A stretch of DNA of 39,521 nucleotides from Haloarcula marismortui ATCC 43049 (lineage in GTDB: Archaea; Halobacteriota; Halobacteria; Halobacteriales; Haloarculaceae). Made by a program: the position numbers and the translations under genes. The stretch lies in the NCBI RefSeq assembly GCF_000011085.1, contig NC_006391.1:1-39521 (forward strand). The letters are read 5' to 3'. Positions 32,199-39,521 of this stretch are shown piece by piece. Position 1 is the first letter of the stretch. The number at the start of each line of letters is the position of its first letter. The notes beneath the pieces are model-generated. The model was not told the DNA's origin. It ran no database searches and worked only from the letters and a program-made list of their open reading frames with translations.

Positions 32199-32482
32199 TG
32201 TCGCTCAAAGAGTTCCTTACCCACCCAGCGAGTGCGGCAACGGCAACGGCGACGACGCTGTTCGGGGCGTTCCAGTTCGACGTGCTGGCGGTGCTGCTGC
32301 AGTGGGGCTGGGCGAACCTCGGACAGCTGTTCTACGGGGCGACGTTGCTGGTCAGCTCCGCGCCGGTCCTGCCGATCACCAAGACGGCGGCGTCGAAGAT
32401 CGTCGCTGGGCTGGCGGCGTTGCTGTTGCTGAAACTCCTGCTGAAAGCTCGTGAACAGATTGACAACCGAACGGACGGCTAA
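32198..32482 (+). CDS. Small membrane protein
   Basis: A 94-aa protein whose ATG shares a base with the previous TGA. Ala/Thr-rich N-terminus, then hydrophobic stretches at about residues 28-55 and 68-84 and a charged tail (KAREQIDNRTDG). No family is recognised. Confidence 0.65.
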   Translation: MSLKEFLTHPASAATATATTLFGAFQFDVLAVLLQWGWANLGQLFYGATLLVSSAPVLPITKTAASKIVAGLAALLLLKLLLKAREQIDNRTDG

Positions 32483-32486
32483 ACTC

Positions 32487-32567
32487 ATGATTCAGAACGA
32501 ACATATCAAGCGGACGTATCGAACAGGAACAGCGGACAGCCCGGAGGTGGGCCGATGCCAGAGGTGA
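32487..32567 (+). CDS. 26-residue ORF in the operon
   Basis: ATG 32487 lies 4 bases after the previous stop and opens 26 codons (MIQNEHIKRTYRTG, Arg-rich end) that overlap the next gene by 13 bases. It may be a translated coupling peptide that carries ribosomes to the next start (32555). Weak evidence. Confidence 0.3.
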   Translation: MIQNEHIKRTYRTGTADSPEVGRCQR

Positions 32568-32914
32568 CGACGGCGACGGCGACCGGCTGGGCCATCATGG
32601 TCATGGTGTTCTACGTGATCGGCGAGTACACGTCGGTGCTGGCAAAGACGGCCTACCCGATTAAGTGGTTCAAAGGCCGCCCGGCCCGGCTGACGACGGG
32701 ACTGGTGGGCGGCTTTTTCGGTGGCGTGTATGCCGGCGGATTCCTCTGGAGCGCGGCGGCGTCGTTCATCGGCGCTGGCGCGCTGGCCGGCGGTGGCACG
32801 GTGGTCCTCGGGCTGACGGGCAAAGAGACGCTGGTCGTGTTCTTGGCGGCGCTGGTCGTGGGGCTGGCGCTGTACACGGGCGCGGCGGCAGAGGAGGCGG
32901 TGGATGCAGATTAA
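32555..32914 (+). CDS. Three-helix membrane protein
   Basis: A 119-aa protein with hydrophobic helices at about residues 10-28, 46-80 (Gly-rich, GLVGGFFGGVYAGGFLWSA) and 92-112. A basic loop (KWFKGRPARL) sits between the first two. It overlaps the next gene by 11 bases. Function unknown. Confidence 0.65.
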   Translation: MPEVTTATATGWAIMVMVFYVIGEYTSVLAKTAYPIKWFKGRPARLTTGLVGGFFGGVYAGGFLWSAAASFIGAGALAGGGTVVLGLTGKETLVVFLAALVVGLALYTGAAAEEAVDAD

Positions 32915-33038
32915 CATCTCCGGCTGGGGCGCGGTCCTGCTGGCGGTGGTCGGCATTGTGGCCGTTCTGATGTTCACCGCGCCGGAGGCAACGACGGACT
33001 ACGTCAACGGCGTAGCAAGCGCTCTTTCGGGGGGCTAA
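32904..33038 (+). CDS. 44-residue single-pass membrane microprotein
   Basis: ATG 32904 to TAA 33036-33038. It reads MQINISGWGAVLLAVVGIVA, then a short polar end. One membrane helix at about residues 8-28. It overlaps the previous gene by 11 bases and ends 2 bases before the next start, so it is well embedded in the operon. Tiny membrane proteins like this occur in haloviral particles and secretion systems. Confidence 0.6.
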   Translation: MQINISGWGAVLLAVVGIVAVLMFTAPEATTDYVNGVASALSGG

Positions 33039-33040
33039 CC

Positions 33041-34864
33041 GTGCCCGGACACGCACTTTCGGGAGGTGATAGGGCCGCCGTCGCCGCGGTTAGTGTTGCG
33101 GTCGTCCTCGTCGCTGTCACCGTGGCGGGCGCGTTCGCGATGCCCGCATCGGCAGCGGTGGCCGACGGACACTACCAGACTAACGCGACCAACGGCACGA
33201 GTGCCACCGACGACAGCCAGTCGAGCGACTGGACCGCGCCGGGGCCGTTCGGTATCGACGAGCTGCGGACGGGCGGCGACCAGATATCGAGCGGCGGTTC
33301 GCAAGGCCCGCCGGAGTCGACGCGGATGCTCCCGACCGGCGGGATCGTGCTGAAGTACCTGCCGTTGAACCCGGCCCAGTCGAGCTATCAGCCGCTCGGT
33401 CGGAATCAGGCACTCAAAACAGACTACCTGCTGGCGTACACGTCCGCGTTCGGCGAGAGTGTCGGTGACTACGAGTTTGTCGTCGTGTTCTGGCAGGAGC
33501 AGACGACACGAGTCAACGGGACACAGCGGGCCTACGCGGCGAATCAGAGCGTCCAGCGGATTAGCTTCGAGGCAGAGAACGGCTACTCGGCGTCGAAACT
33601 GAAACTGCAGTCCCATTACGACCAGCAGTGGCAGGCAACGGCGTGGCTGGAACAGGACGGCAGCCGCGTCGAGGGCGCACGCTGGCGATTCGGCCACCAG
33701 ACCAACCCGCTGACGGCGTCACCGGCATACCCGACGAACTCGAAAGGCGACCTCTGGCGTTGGGGGGCGCTGAACCTGATTATCCCGGCGATTTGTGGCA
33801 TCATGTTCTCCGGGGCGTCGGCCAAACACATCCTCTCGCGAACGATTGTCGGGACGCTGAAAGGCGTCACGTACTGGGCCGGTGTCGTCGCGGTCGTGGT
33901 CGGCATCGCGGCGATAGTTGGGACGTGGCAAACGTCGATTATCCTCGCGAACGCGCCGATTGCGGTCGGCATTCTCATCGGCCTGCTGGCGCTGCCGGTG
34001 ATGCTGTCGATTCGGGACAGCGACCTCTCGAAAGCCGGCTTTTTCCGGCGGCAACTCCGGCAGGGCGCTATCTCGCCCAGCGGGGATGAGACGGTCGGCA
34101 CGCGGCGGGTGGCGAACAAAATCAAGTCCGTGTACCGACACGGCGAACAGTTGTATGCCCCAGTGTCCGGCCTACGGCCGATGCTGGCCCGCTACTGGGC
34201 GGACCCGGCGAAGATACCGACCGAGGACTGGAAGTCCTACGATAGTGGCGACGGCGACCTCGACCAGCTCTTCGAGGTCGACCCAGAGTCCGACAAGGTG
34301 CTACGGCACAAACCGGCGCGACTCAAGTTCGCGCCGTCGCTGACGAAAGCGGTTGCCGACGAGGACCTCGCGGACCCGCCCGAAGCCGACGGCATTGCGG
34401 CACTGCCGGCGGCTATCTCGGCGGCGGTGTCGAACTGGTTCGCCCGTCGCAACTGGCGGTTCATCGGCATCGCACTCGGTGGTGGCGCGCTGGTCTACCT
34501 CGGGACAGTCGCGGCGCTGGGCTCGTCGATTATCGGGCTGGGGCTGGCGACGTTGCCGGCGTTGATCGACGGCCACGAAGCTCGCGATGGCTCGCTCGAA
34601 GTCGACTGGGGGCCGTCCCACTGGAACGACGTGCAGGCACAGGTCCAGACCGAGCGCCACGAGTACGAAGAGCGCAAGACCTTCGACCAAGTTCTCGAAG
34701 CGGTCACCGAACTGGAATGGTCTGACCACGAGCAAGGCCAGCAAATCGTCGACCGCGTTCGCACGGAGATTCAGAAAGCGCTCGACGACGAACACGGCGG
34801 GAACAACCCGTCAACGAACCTCTCGCCGTCGTCGCCACAACAGGGGGTTGATGCGGATGACTGA
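33041..34864 (+). CDS. Large multi-domain membrane protein
   Basis: A 607-aa protein with a GTG start. A signal-like hydrophobic segment (about residues 13-35) precedes an extracellular domain of about 200 residues (Thr/Gln-rich, beta-like: DYEFVVVFWQEQTTRV). Two or three membrane helices follow at about 243-320 (LWRWGALNLIIPAICGIMF, VTYWAGVVAVVVGIAAIV, PIAVGILIGLLALPVML). A cytoplasmic region (about 325-465) leads to another helical pair (about 470-508) and a charged cytoplasmic tail with a coiled-coil-like stretch (ERHEYEERKTFDQVLEAV). It links outside and inside and lies next to the MCM and ATPase genes, so it may be a channel or scaffold. The family is not recognised. Confidence 0.7.
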   Translation: MPGHALSGGDRAAVAAVSVAVVLVAVTVAGAFAMPASAAVADGHYQTNATNGTSATDDSQSSDWTAPGPFGIDELRTGGDQISSGGSQGPPESTRMLPTGGIVLKYLPLNPAQSSYQPLGRNQALKTDYLLAYTSAFGESVGDYEFVVVFWQEQTTRVNGTQRAYAANQSVQRISFEAENGYSASKLKLQSHYDQQWQATAWLEQDGSRVEGARWRFGHQTNPLTASPAYPTNSKGDLWRWGALNLIIPAICGIMFSGASAKHILSRTIVGTLKGVTYWAGVVAVVVGIAAIVGTWQTSIILANAPIAVGILIGLLALPVMLSIRDSDLSKAGFFRRQLRQGAISPSGDETVGTRRVANKIKSVYRHGEQLYAPVSGLRPMLARYWADPAKIPTEDWKSYDSGDGDLDQLFEVDPESDKVLRHKPARLKFAPSLTKAVADEDLADPPEADGIAALPAAISAAVSNWFARRNWRFIGIALGGGALVYLGTVAALGSSIIGLGLATLPALIDGHEARDGSLEVDWGPSHWNDVQAQVQTERHEYEERKTFDQVLEAVTELEWSDHEQGQQIVDRVRTEIQKALDDEHGGNNPSTNLSPSSPQQGVDADD

Positions 34865-35657
34865 CCCGATGGCGGCCGACGGACATCACGCGCTCAAATG
34901 GCTCGCGAGCGACGACGGGTCGGTCGACCGCTCGTTCGCAGCTGGGCTCGACTCGCTTCGCGCCCAGCAGCGCCACCTGCAACAGTCCCTTCGCGATGGC
35001 TTCCAGACCCGCACTGAGGTCTTGGAGTGGTGCCACGCGGTCGACGTGGTGTCGGGCGGGCAAACCCCGGAAACGTGGCACGAGGACCTCGTGAAAGACC
35101 GCTGGGAAGTCGCTTGCCTCATGGCAGAAACGGACGACCGGATCGCAATCTGTGACCAGGCACCCCGCGACGACGAGACTGCCGATGCGTTCCGGCGGCG
35201 GCTCATTCGGAAGGTGCTGCTGCCGGCGTTTCAGGACGCCACTGAGATGCTGCGTGAGCGGGTCGGAGAGTTCTCCGATGAGGAAGGCGTCAAAGACGCC
35301 GAACGGATTCAGTACGTCGCTGGGCGGCCACGATTGCATCAGCGCGCGGTCGAACAGCACGGGATGCTGCGGCGGACGCTACGGGACCCGCCCGGCGTCG
35401 AATCGGAGGTCATGGCGTGGGCAGAGGATATCATCCACATGACCGAGGGCCACGTCCGCAGCGGGTTCATCGAGGACGTGCTGGACCGGCACGGCAACTG
35501 GTGGCACTCGCTGACTCGCGGGCCGTCAGTCCGGCTTGAGTGGCTGCTGGCCGGCGAGATATTCCCGGCGATGAATGCCACGCTCTCAGAGTTAGTGACC
35601 AACAGCAACGAACTGGCCGACGTTGCTGGCCGCGCAAAGGAGGTGCCGCCGGGATAA
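34857..35657 (+). CDS. Soluble helical hypothetical protein
   Basis: A 266-aa protein from ATG 34857 (MTDPMAADG), overlapping the previous gene by 8 bases; ATG 34851 is an alternative. It is almost entirely helical and charged (ALKWLASDDGSVDRSFAAGL, RRRLIRKVLLPAFQDATEML). There are no nucleotide-binding or membrane motifs. It lies between the large membrane protein and the MCM and is probably a cytoplasmic partner. The family is not recognised. Confidence 0.65.
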   Translation: MTDPMAADGHHALKWLASDDGSVDRSFAAGLDSLRAQQRHLQQSLRDGFQTRTEVLEWCHAVDVVSGGQTPETWHEDLVKDRWEVACLMAETDDRIAICDQAPRDDETADAFRRRLIRKVLLPAFQDATEMLRERVGEFSDEEGVKDAERIQYVAGRPRLHQRAVEQHGMLRRTLRDPPGVESEVMAWAEDIIHMTEGHVRSGFIEDVLDRHGNWWHSLTRGPSVRLEWLLAGEIFPAMNATLSELVTNSNELADVAGRAKEVPPG

Positions 35658-35986
35658 TGGATATCGAAGCCATCCGGGCGGCCCGGGCTCGCGAACAGGA
35701 CGCGGCGTCACTCGTGGCACTGGCCGAACCGACGATCTTCGAGCGCGTCCAGAACGCCGTCGACGACGGAGAGATCGACACCGAGGACGCGGCGCAACTG
35801 ACAACCGAACTGGCCGACGAGCGGGCCGGGAAGCTCCTGAAACTGGCGTCGTTCCGGGCCGCGGGCATGGCGGTCAACTGGGACGGCGTCACCGAACAGG
35901 AACGCGCGCTCGTCGAGGACCTCGTTGCCCGACTCGAAGAGTGGCGCGACTCGGTGACGCCGGCCACGGAGGACAGCGATGAGTGA
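35657..35986 (+). CDS. Small helical acidic protein
   Basis: A 109-aa protein from ATG 35657 (TAATG overlap). It begins MDIEAIRAARAREQDAASL and is helical throughout with heptad-like Leu/Ala spacing, suggesting a coiled coil. It overlaps the MCM gene by 8 bases. It could be an MCM accessory subunit; that is only inference from position. Confidence 0.6.
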   Translation: MDIEAIRAARAREQDAASLVALAEPTIFERVQNAVDDGEIDTEDAAQLTTELADERAGKLLKLASFRAAGMAVNWDGVTEQERALVEDLVARLEEWRDSVTPATEDSDE

Positions 35987-37928
35987 CGAGTTGTCCGACC
36001 GGGTCGCTCAGTATCTCCGCTGGCAGGTCAGCGACAAGGTGGCGCTGCTGGCCCAGCGCTATCCCGACGACACGTCGCTGACGCTGGACTGGACGGACCT
36101 CGCTCGGTGGGACCCAACGCTGGCCGAAGATATCCTCGATGCGCCCGATTCGATGCTTGAATACGTGGAACGGGGGATTCGGGACACGCCGCTGCCGGTC
36201 GACACGTCGCTGGGGCAGGCGACACCGCGCTTCGAGAACCTGCCCGAGTCACACACGACCGCGCCGGGCGAGTTCTCACCGTCGGATCGGCGCGGGCAAC
36301 TGCTGGCGCTGGAAGGGCAGGTCGCGAAGCGAACGCAGGTGCAACCACGGCTTGTCGAAGCGGCCTTCGAGTGCCAGCGCTGTGGCACGCTCACCCGGAT
36401 ACCATTCGAGCCCGGGCAGTTCATCGAGCCCTTCGAGTGCGTCGGCTGCGAGACGAAAGGGCCGTTCCGCATCAACCCGGACCAGTCCCGCTACGAGGAC
36501 TATCAGAAGCTCCTGTTAGAGAATCCCAGCAGCGCGGCGCTGGGTGGCGATACCTCGGATATCATCGCGCACCTGCAGGGCGACCTCGCGGGACACGGCG
36601 CTATCGCGAACTGTCAGGACGTGGTGCTCGTTGGTGAACTGCAGTTCCGCGGTGGCGGGCCGATTCCCGAGCCACAGGTCGTCGTGAACTCCGTGCAAGC
36701 GGCCGGCCAAACCTATCAAGACGCGGAGTTCACGGCTGACCAGCGGGACCTCTTCGAGCGCCTTCGCGAGCGGCCGGAGTCGTTCGACGTGGATATCGAG
36801 GACCCGTCGACGGCCGATGTGCTGATGGCGGCCGCAGCGCCGAAGTTCGTGTCGGGCTCGCACCCACGGGACCGGCAGGTCGTTCGCGGCCTGGTCCTAC
36901 AGCTGGTCAGCGCGTCGACGTTCGACGGACCGGACGGCTCGCACTATCGGGGCGACGTTCACGTCCTGCTGCCGGGTGACCCGGGGACAGGGAAGTCCGT
37001 ACTGGCGAAGTGGGCCGCGGCGGTCGCGCCCCGGTCGGCGTTCGCGAGCGGCGAGCGCGTGTCGGGGCCGGGGCTGACCGCGGCGGCGGTGAAAGACGAC
37101 TTTTCCGACGGCGGATTCAGCATTGAGCCCGGCGTGCTGGTCCGCGCCCACGAGGGCATCGCGGTCGTCGACGAACTGGACAAGGCCGGCGATGATGCCA
37201 TCGAGAAGATGCACTCGGCGCTGGCCGACCAGATTTTGCCGCTGTCGCTGGGCGGGCAGTCGATGACGCTGCCAGCCGAGTGCGGGCTGCTGGGCGTGTG
37301 CAACCCGCTCGGCGGTCACTTCGCTGGTGACGAGTCGCTGGTCGACGCGCTGGGCATCAACAGCCCGCTGCTGTCGCGGTTTGACCTTATCATGCAGATG
37401 CGGTCGAAACAGGACCGCGAACACGTCCGAGAACTGGCCGAGTCGATGATACGGACGTGGTCGGCATCGCTGAAAGACGCGACTGGGCAGGCACTCGACA
37501 CGGCTGACGCCGATACTATCGACCCAGTGCTGTCGATGGACCAGTACCGCGCGGTCCTGCTGCGGGCGCGACAGTTGCATCCCACACCCGCGAACGACAG
37601 GGTCATCGAGGCGCTGGCGGCGTGGTTTGAAGAGCAAAAGATGGCGCTGCCCGAGCGCTATCGCGATGCGCTCGCGGACGCGGATGGGCAGTACCACGGG
37701 CCGCCCGTGCCCGTGACCGCCCGGAAACTCGGGGCCGCACGCCGTGTCGCACAGGCGGCCGCTCGGGCGAACCTGCGTGAAGAGATTACGATGGCGGATG
37801 TCGAGGTGGCGAAGGAACTGGTCAGCCGGTCGCTGGCCGACCTCGATATCCCGATTGTCCACAACGCCGGACTCGGCGGTGGTGACGTAAACCGCCGTGA
37901 ACCGGCTGATTTGTCTGGAGTGAGCTAA
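35979..37928 (+). CDS. mcm: MCM-family replicative helicase
   Basis: A 649-aa protein. The N-terminal domain has an OB-fold region with a zinc site (FECQRCG near 130 and FECVGCE near 153). The AAA+ core has Walker A GDPGTGKS (333-340), Walker B VVDELDK near 397-403, sensor 1 in GVCNPLGG near 440 and the arginine finger LLSRFDL near 465. A C-terminal winged-helix-like segment follows. All catalytic motifs are intact. It is somewhat shorter and diverged from chromosomal MCM, like copies in haloarchaeal integrated elements. It unwinds DNA at replication and could work with the plasmid Orc1/Cdc6. Its presence inside an envelope operon is unusual. Confidence 0.85.
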   Translation: MSDELSDRVAQYLRWQVSDKVALLAQRYPDDTSLTLDWTDLARWDPTLAEDILDAPDSMLEYVERGIRDTPLPVDTSLGQATPRFENLPESHTTAPGEFSPSDRRGQLLALEGQVAKRTQVQPRLVEAAFECQRCGTLTRIPFEPGQFIEPFECVGCETKGPFRINPDQSRYEDYQKLLLENPSSAALGGDTSDIIAHLQGDLAGHGAIANCQDVVLVGELQFRGGGPIPEPQVVVNSVQAAGQTYQDAEFTADQRDLFERLRERPESFDVDIEDPSTADVLMAAAAPKFVSGSHPRDRQVVRGLVLQLVSASTFDGPDGSHYRGDVHVLLPGDPGTGKSVLAKWAAAVAPRSAFASGERVSGPGLTAAAVKDDFSDGGFSIEPGVLVRAHEGIAVVDELDKAGDDAIEKMHSALADQILPLSLGGQSMTLPAECGLLGVCNPLGGHFAGDESLVDALGINSPLLSRFDLIMQMRSKQDREHVRELAESMIRTWSASLKDATGQALDTADADTIDPVLSMDQYRAVLLRARQLHPTPANDRVIEALAAWFEEQKMALPERYRDALADADGQYHGPPVPVTARKLGAARRVAQAAARANLREEITMADVEVAKELVSRSLADLDIPIVHNAGLGGGDVNRREPADLSGVS

Positions 37929-37930
37929 CG

Positions 37931-39478
37931 ATGTCACAGAGAAAACCAAAGGCAGAACAGGACGGATTCACCGAACAGACACGACAGGGCGCACAAGTCG
38001 TCCACGGATGCGACCCGCCCGGTGACTGGGATGACGACGCCGAGATGATTCGGACGCGGTTCGATATCCCAGCGTTTGATCCAGAAGCGTTCTATCCACG
38101 GGAGGGGGCGGCGCTGTCGGGTGTGTACCCGGATTTCCTCGTGCATATCGAAAGCGCATCGGACGGCCCGTCGACGGTGAACTCCCCGGGCGCATCACTG
38201 ACGATGGTCGAAGCGCCGAAGGGCTCGGGCAAGTCCACAGCTGCCGACCAGTTTGCCACATACCAGATGGAACACAACGACGAGCGCGTCGTCAGGAACG
38301 GCCGGCAGAAAAGCTCGGACTGGCGGCGGATGGCTGACTGGACGACGCTGTGGCTCCCCAGCGGCGTCGACGTTGACGGTCGGTGGATGGAAGCCGTCGA
38401 CCGCGACGACCCCGATCCCGACGAACTCTGCCGGGATGTGCGATATTACTCGGATGTCCTCGAACTTGTCGAGCGGCTGCAGAACCACCCGAAAGGAACG
38501 TACAACGTCGTGTTCCCGGACCCGTACTTCCGCAAGTGCGAGGACGCGCTGTCGACGGCGGACACAACGGTCGAACACCCGACGTTCGTCCCCAAGAACG
38601 AGCCGAACCCGACGCCGGCATCGCACTGGTGGTTCGGCTTCCTCGCGGCACGCACGTTCGACGGCCTGCGTGTTGATAGCGATGGCGACCGCAACTGGAT
38701 GACCGCCCACATCGACGAGTTTGGGATGCTGGCACCGGAGTCAGCGCCGGGTGGCGAGTCCGGCCACTGGACGCATCAGTGTATCAAAATCATGGCCGAT
38801 ATCGCGAAGGAAATGCGTTCGGCCGGCCTGTCGCTGGTCGGCTACGGCCATCATGAAGAAGATGTTCACAACCACTGGCTCAAAGAGTTCGATTTCTGGG
38901 TCGAACTCTCGAACCACGACCGCGGGAACCGGACGACCAAGGCTGAAGCACCGAAGCCGTTCCGGGACCTCGAACAAGACCAAGACCTGCTGTCGAAGCG
39001 ACCGAAGGGCTTCGGACTGTGCTACACCGGCAGCCGGTTCTCGGAGTTTCAGTTCTCCGACCTGGGCTACCCACACGACACGCCGGAGTTCCAGCTGCGG
39101 CTCGGTATCCCGTCGTCGGTCGACGTGTCGACCAGCGACGACGGCGGCATGATCGTCGAGGACCTCCAGGTGGCGACCGACGACGATGACCAGCCGACAA
39201 TTCTCAACGAGTACCGCGCGGCCGGTGGCGCTGTGCACGAGCTGCGTGTCCTCGCGCCCGGCGACGGCATCATCGATATCTCTGGTGACGAGCCTGAGGT
39301 GCTCGAGCAACTTTCGAGCCCGTATGCCGATGGCACGTTCCCGGAGAACCCGATCACAACGACCCAGAATCACTATGATATCATGTTCAACCCCGACAGT
39401 AGCACGGAGATCGTGGCGGCGCGCATCCCGAGACGCACTGGGCCCGGCGCGACAACGGAGGTCATGGCCGATGACTGA
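37931..39478 (+). CDS. P-loop ATPase of the HerA/FtsK-like type (transfer or packaging motor candidate)
   Basis: A 515-aa protein beginning 2 bases after mcm. Walker A is EAPKGSGKST near residues 95-104; Walker B is TAHIDEFGML near 257-266. After Walker B, a segment KEMRSAGLSLVGYGHHEEDV ends in the position of the sensor/Q motif of DNA-pumping ATPases. The N-terminal 90 residues are hydrophilic and there is no membrane helix, so it would need a membrane partner such as the 607-aa protein. HerA/FtsK-type motors translocate DNA or pack it. Other P-loop roles cannot be excluded. It overlaps the gene at 39471 by 8 bases. Confidence 0.7.
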   Translation: MSQRKPKAEQDGFTEQTRQGAQVVHGCDPPGDWDDDAEMIRTRFDIPAFDPEAFYPREGAALSGVYPDFLVHIESASDGPSTVNSPGASLTMVEAPKGSGKSTAADQFATYQMEHNDERVVRNGRQKSSDWRRMADWTTLWLPSGVDVDGRWMEAVDRDDPDPDELCRDVRYYSDVLELVERLQNHPKGTYNVVFPDPYFRKCEDALSTADTTVEHPTFVPKNEPNPTPASHWWFGFLAARTFDGLRVDSDGDRNWMTAHIDEFGMLAPESAPGGESGHWTHQCIKIMADIAKEMRSAGLSLVGYGHHEEDVHNHWLKEFDFWVELSNHDRGNRTTKAEAPKPFRDLEQDQDLLSKRPKGFGLCYTGSRFSEFQFSDLGYPHDTPEFQLRLGIPSSVDVSTSDDGGMIVEDLQVATDDDDQPTILNEYRAAGGAVHELRVLAPGDGIIDISGDEPEVLEQLSSPYADGTFPENPITTTQNHYDIMFNPDSSTEIVAARIPRRTGPGATTEVMADD

Positions 39479-39521
39479 CCCAGCAACGCCGCTGGTCATG
39501 ACCGATATCGAACGGCCTTTT
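39471..39521 (+). CDS. N-terminal part of the 70-aa protein that continues at base 1
   Basis: ATG 39471 overlaps the ATPase stop by 8 bases and is open for 17 codons (MTDPATPLVMTDIERPF) to the last base of the window. The codon phase is exact, so base 1 begins the next codon, and frame 1 there stays open to 162. This supports circularity. Confidence 0.6.
   Translation, partial: MTDPATPLVMTDIERPF

Noticed and set aside
1-39521. tRNA, rRNA and cas genes
   Set aside because: I saw no cloverleaf with a T-loop signature, no rRNA motif and no Cas protein signature in the window.

Overview
The window looks like a haloarchaeal replicon. Coding regions are GC-rich and encode acidic proteins, genes are packed with 4- to 13-base overlaps, TATA boxes lie about 27 bases from start codons (leaderless transcripts), and the proteins are archaeal (Orc1/Cdc6, MCM, RepH-like, haloarchaeal TnpB, a CRISPR repeat of the Haloarcula/Haloferax type I-B kind). 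The two ends of the window join in frame: an ORF starting at 39471 runs off the right end after exactly 17 codons, and frame 1 at the left end is open to a stop at 160-162. This gives one 70-residue protein that overlaps the next gene by 11 bases, so I infer a complete circular plasmid of 39,521 bp. From memory this is the size of pNG300 of Haloarcula marismortui ATCC 43049; I could not verify that here.

Layout. (A) 29080-39521 continuing through the junction to 5268 is one rightward, roughly 16-kb operon. It holds about twenty genes: many small membrane proteins, a signal-peptide protein with a C-terminal anchor, a 607-aa membrane protein, an MCM helicase, a P-loop ATPase, a 1,327-aa surface protein with calcium-binding repeats, and a winged-helix protein. 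It resembles a virus-like, vesicle-like or conjugation-like module and is the best candidate for an undescribed system. (B) 5275-8991 is a patchwork: a lone membrane protein, a 45-aa antisense membrane protein, a helix-hairpin-helix mini-gene, an AT-rich relic with a 27-residue repeat, a truncated primase-large-subunit-like fragment and a Tat-type lipoprotein. (C) 9079-12376 holds Orc1/Cdc6 and several small genes, including three likely regulators. (D) 12563-16207 is an operon of eleven overlapping small genes, many with zinc-binding cysteine pairs. (E) 16208-16659 is a stretch of inverted repeats leading into a large RepH-like replication gene.

(F) A 48-repeat CRISPR array (20071-23194) begins 6 bp after repH. 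No cas genes are present. Repeat direction suggests transcription on the minus strand, away from the tnpB side and toward repH. (G) Two convergent tnpB genes meet at a hairpin; the second lacks the RuvC-II glutamate. (H) 26947-28464 is a ParA plus partner partition operon. The same spaced DNA motif occurs in the parA leader and twice inside the partner gene, which suggests a centromere embedded in coding sequence. A divergent AbrB-like gene and a helically phased CCCCTACA repeat separate this from the start of operon A.

Together the genes describe a plasmid with several replication proteins (RepH-like, Orc1/Cdc6, MCM), active partition, stored CRISPR memory, transposon passengers, and a long envelope-directed operon that may mediate transfer.
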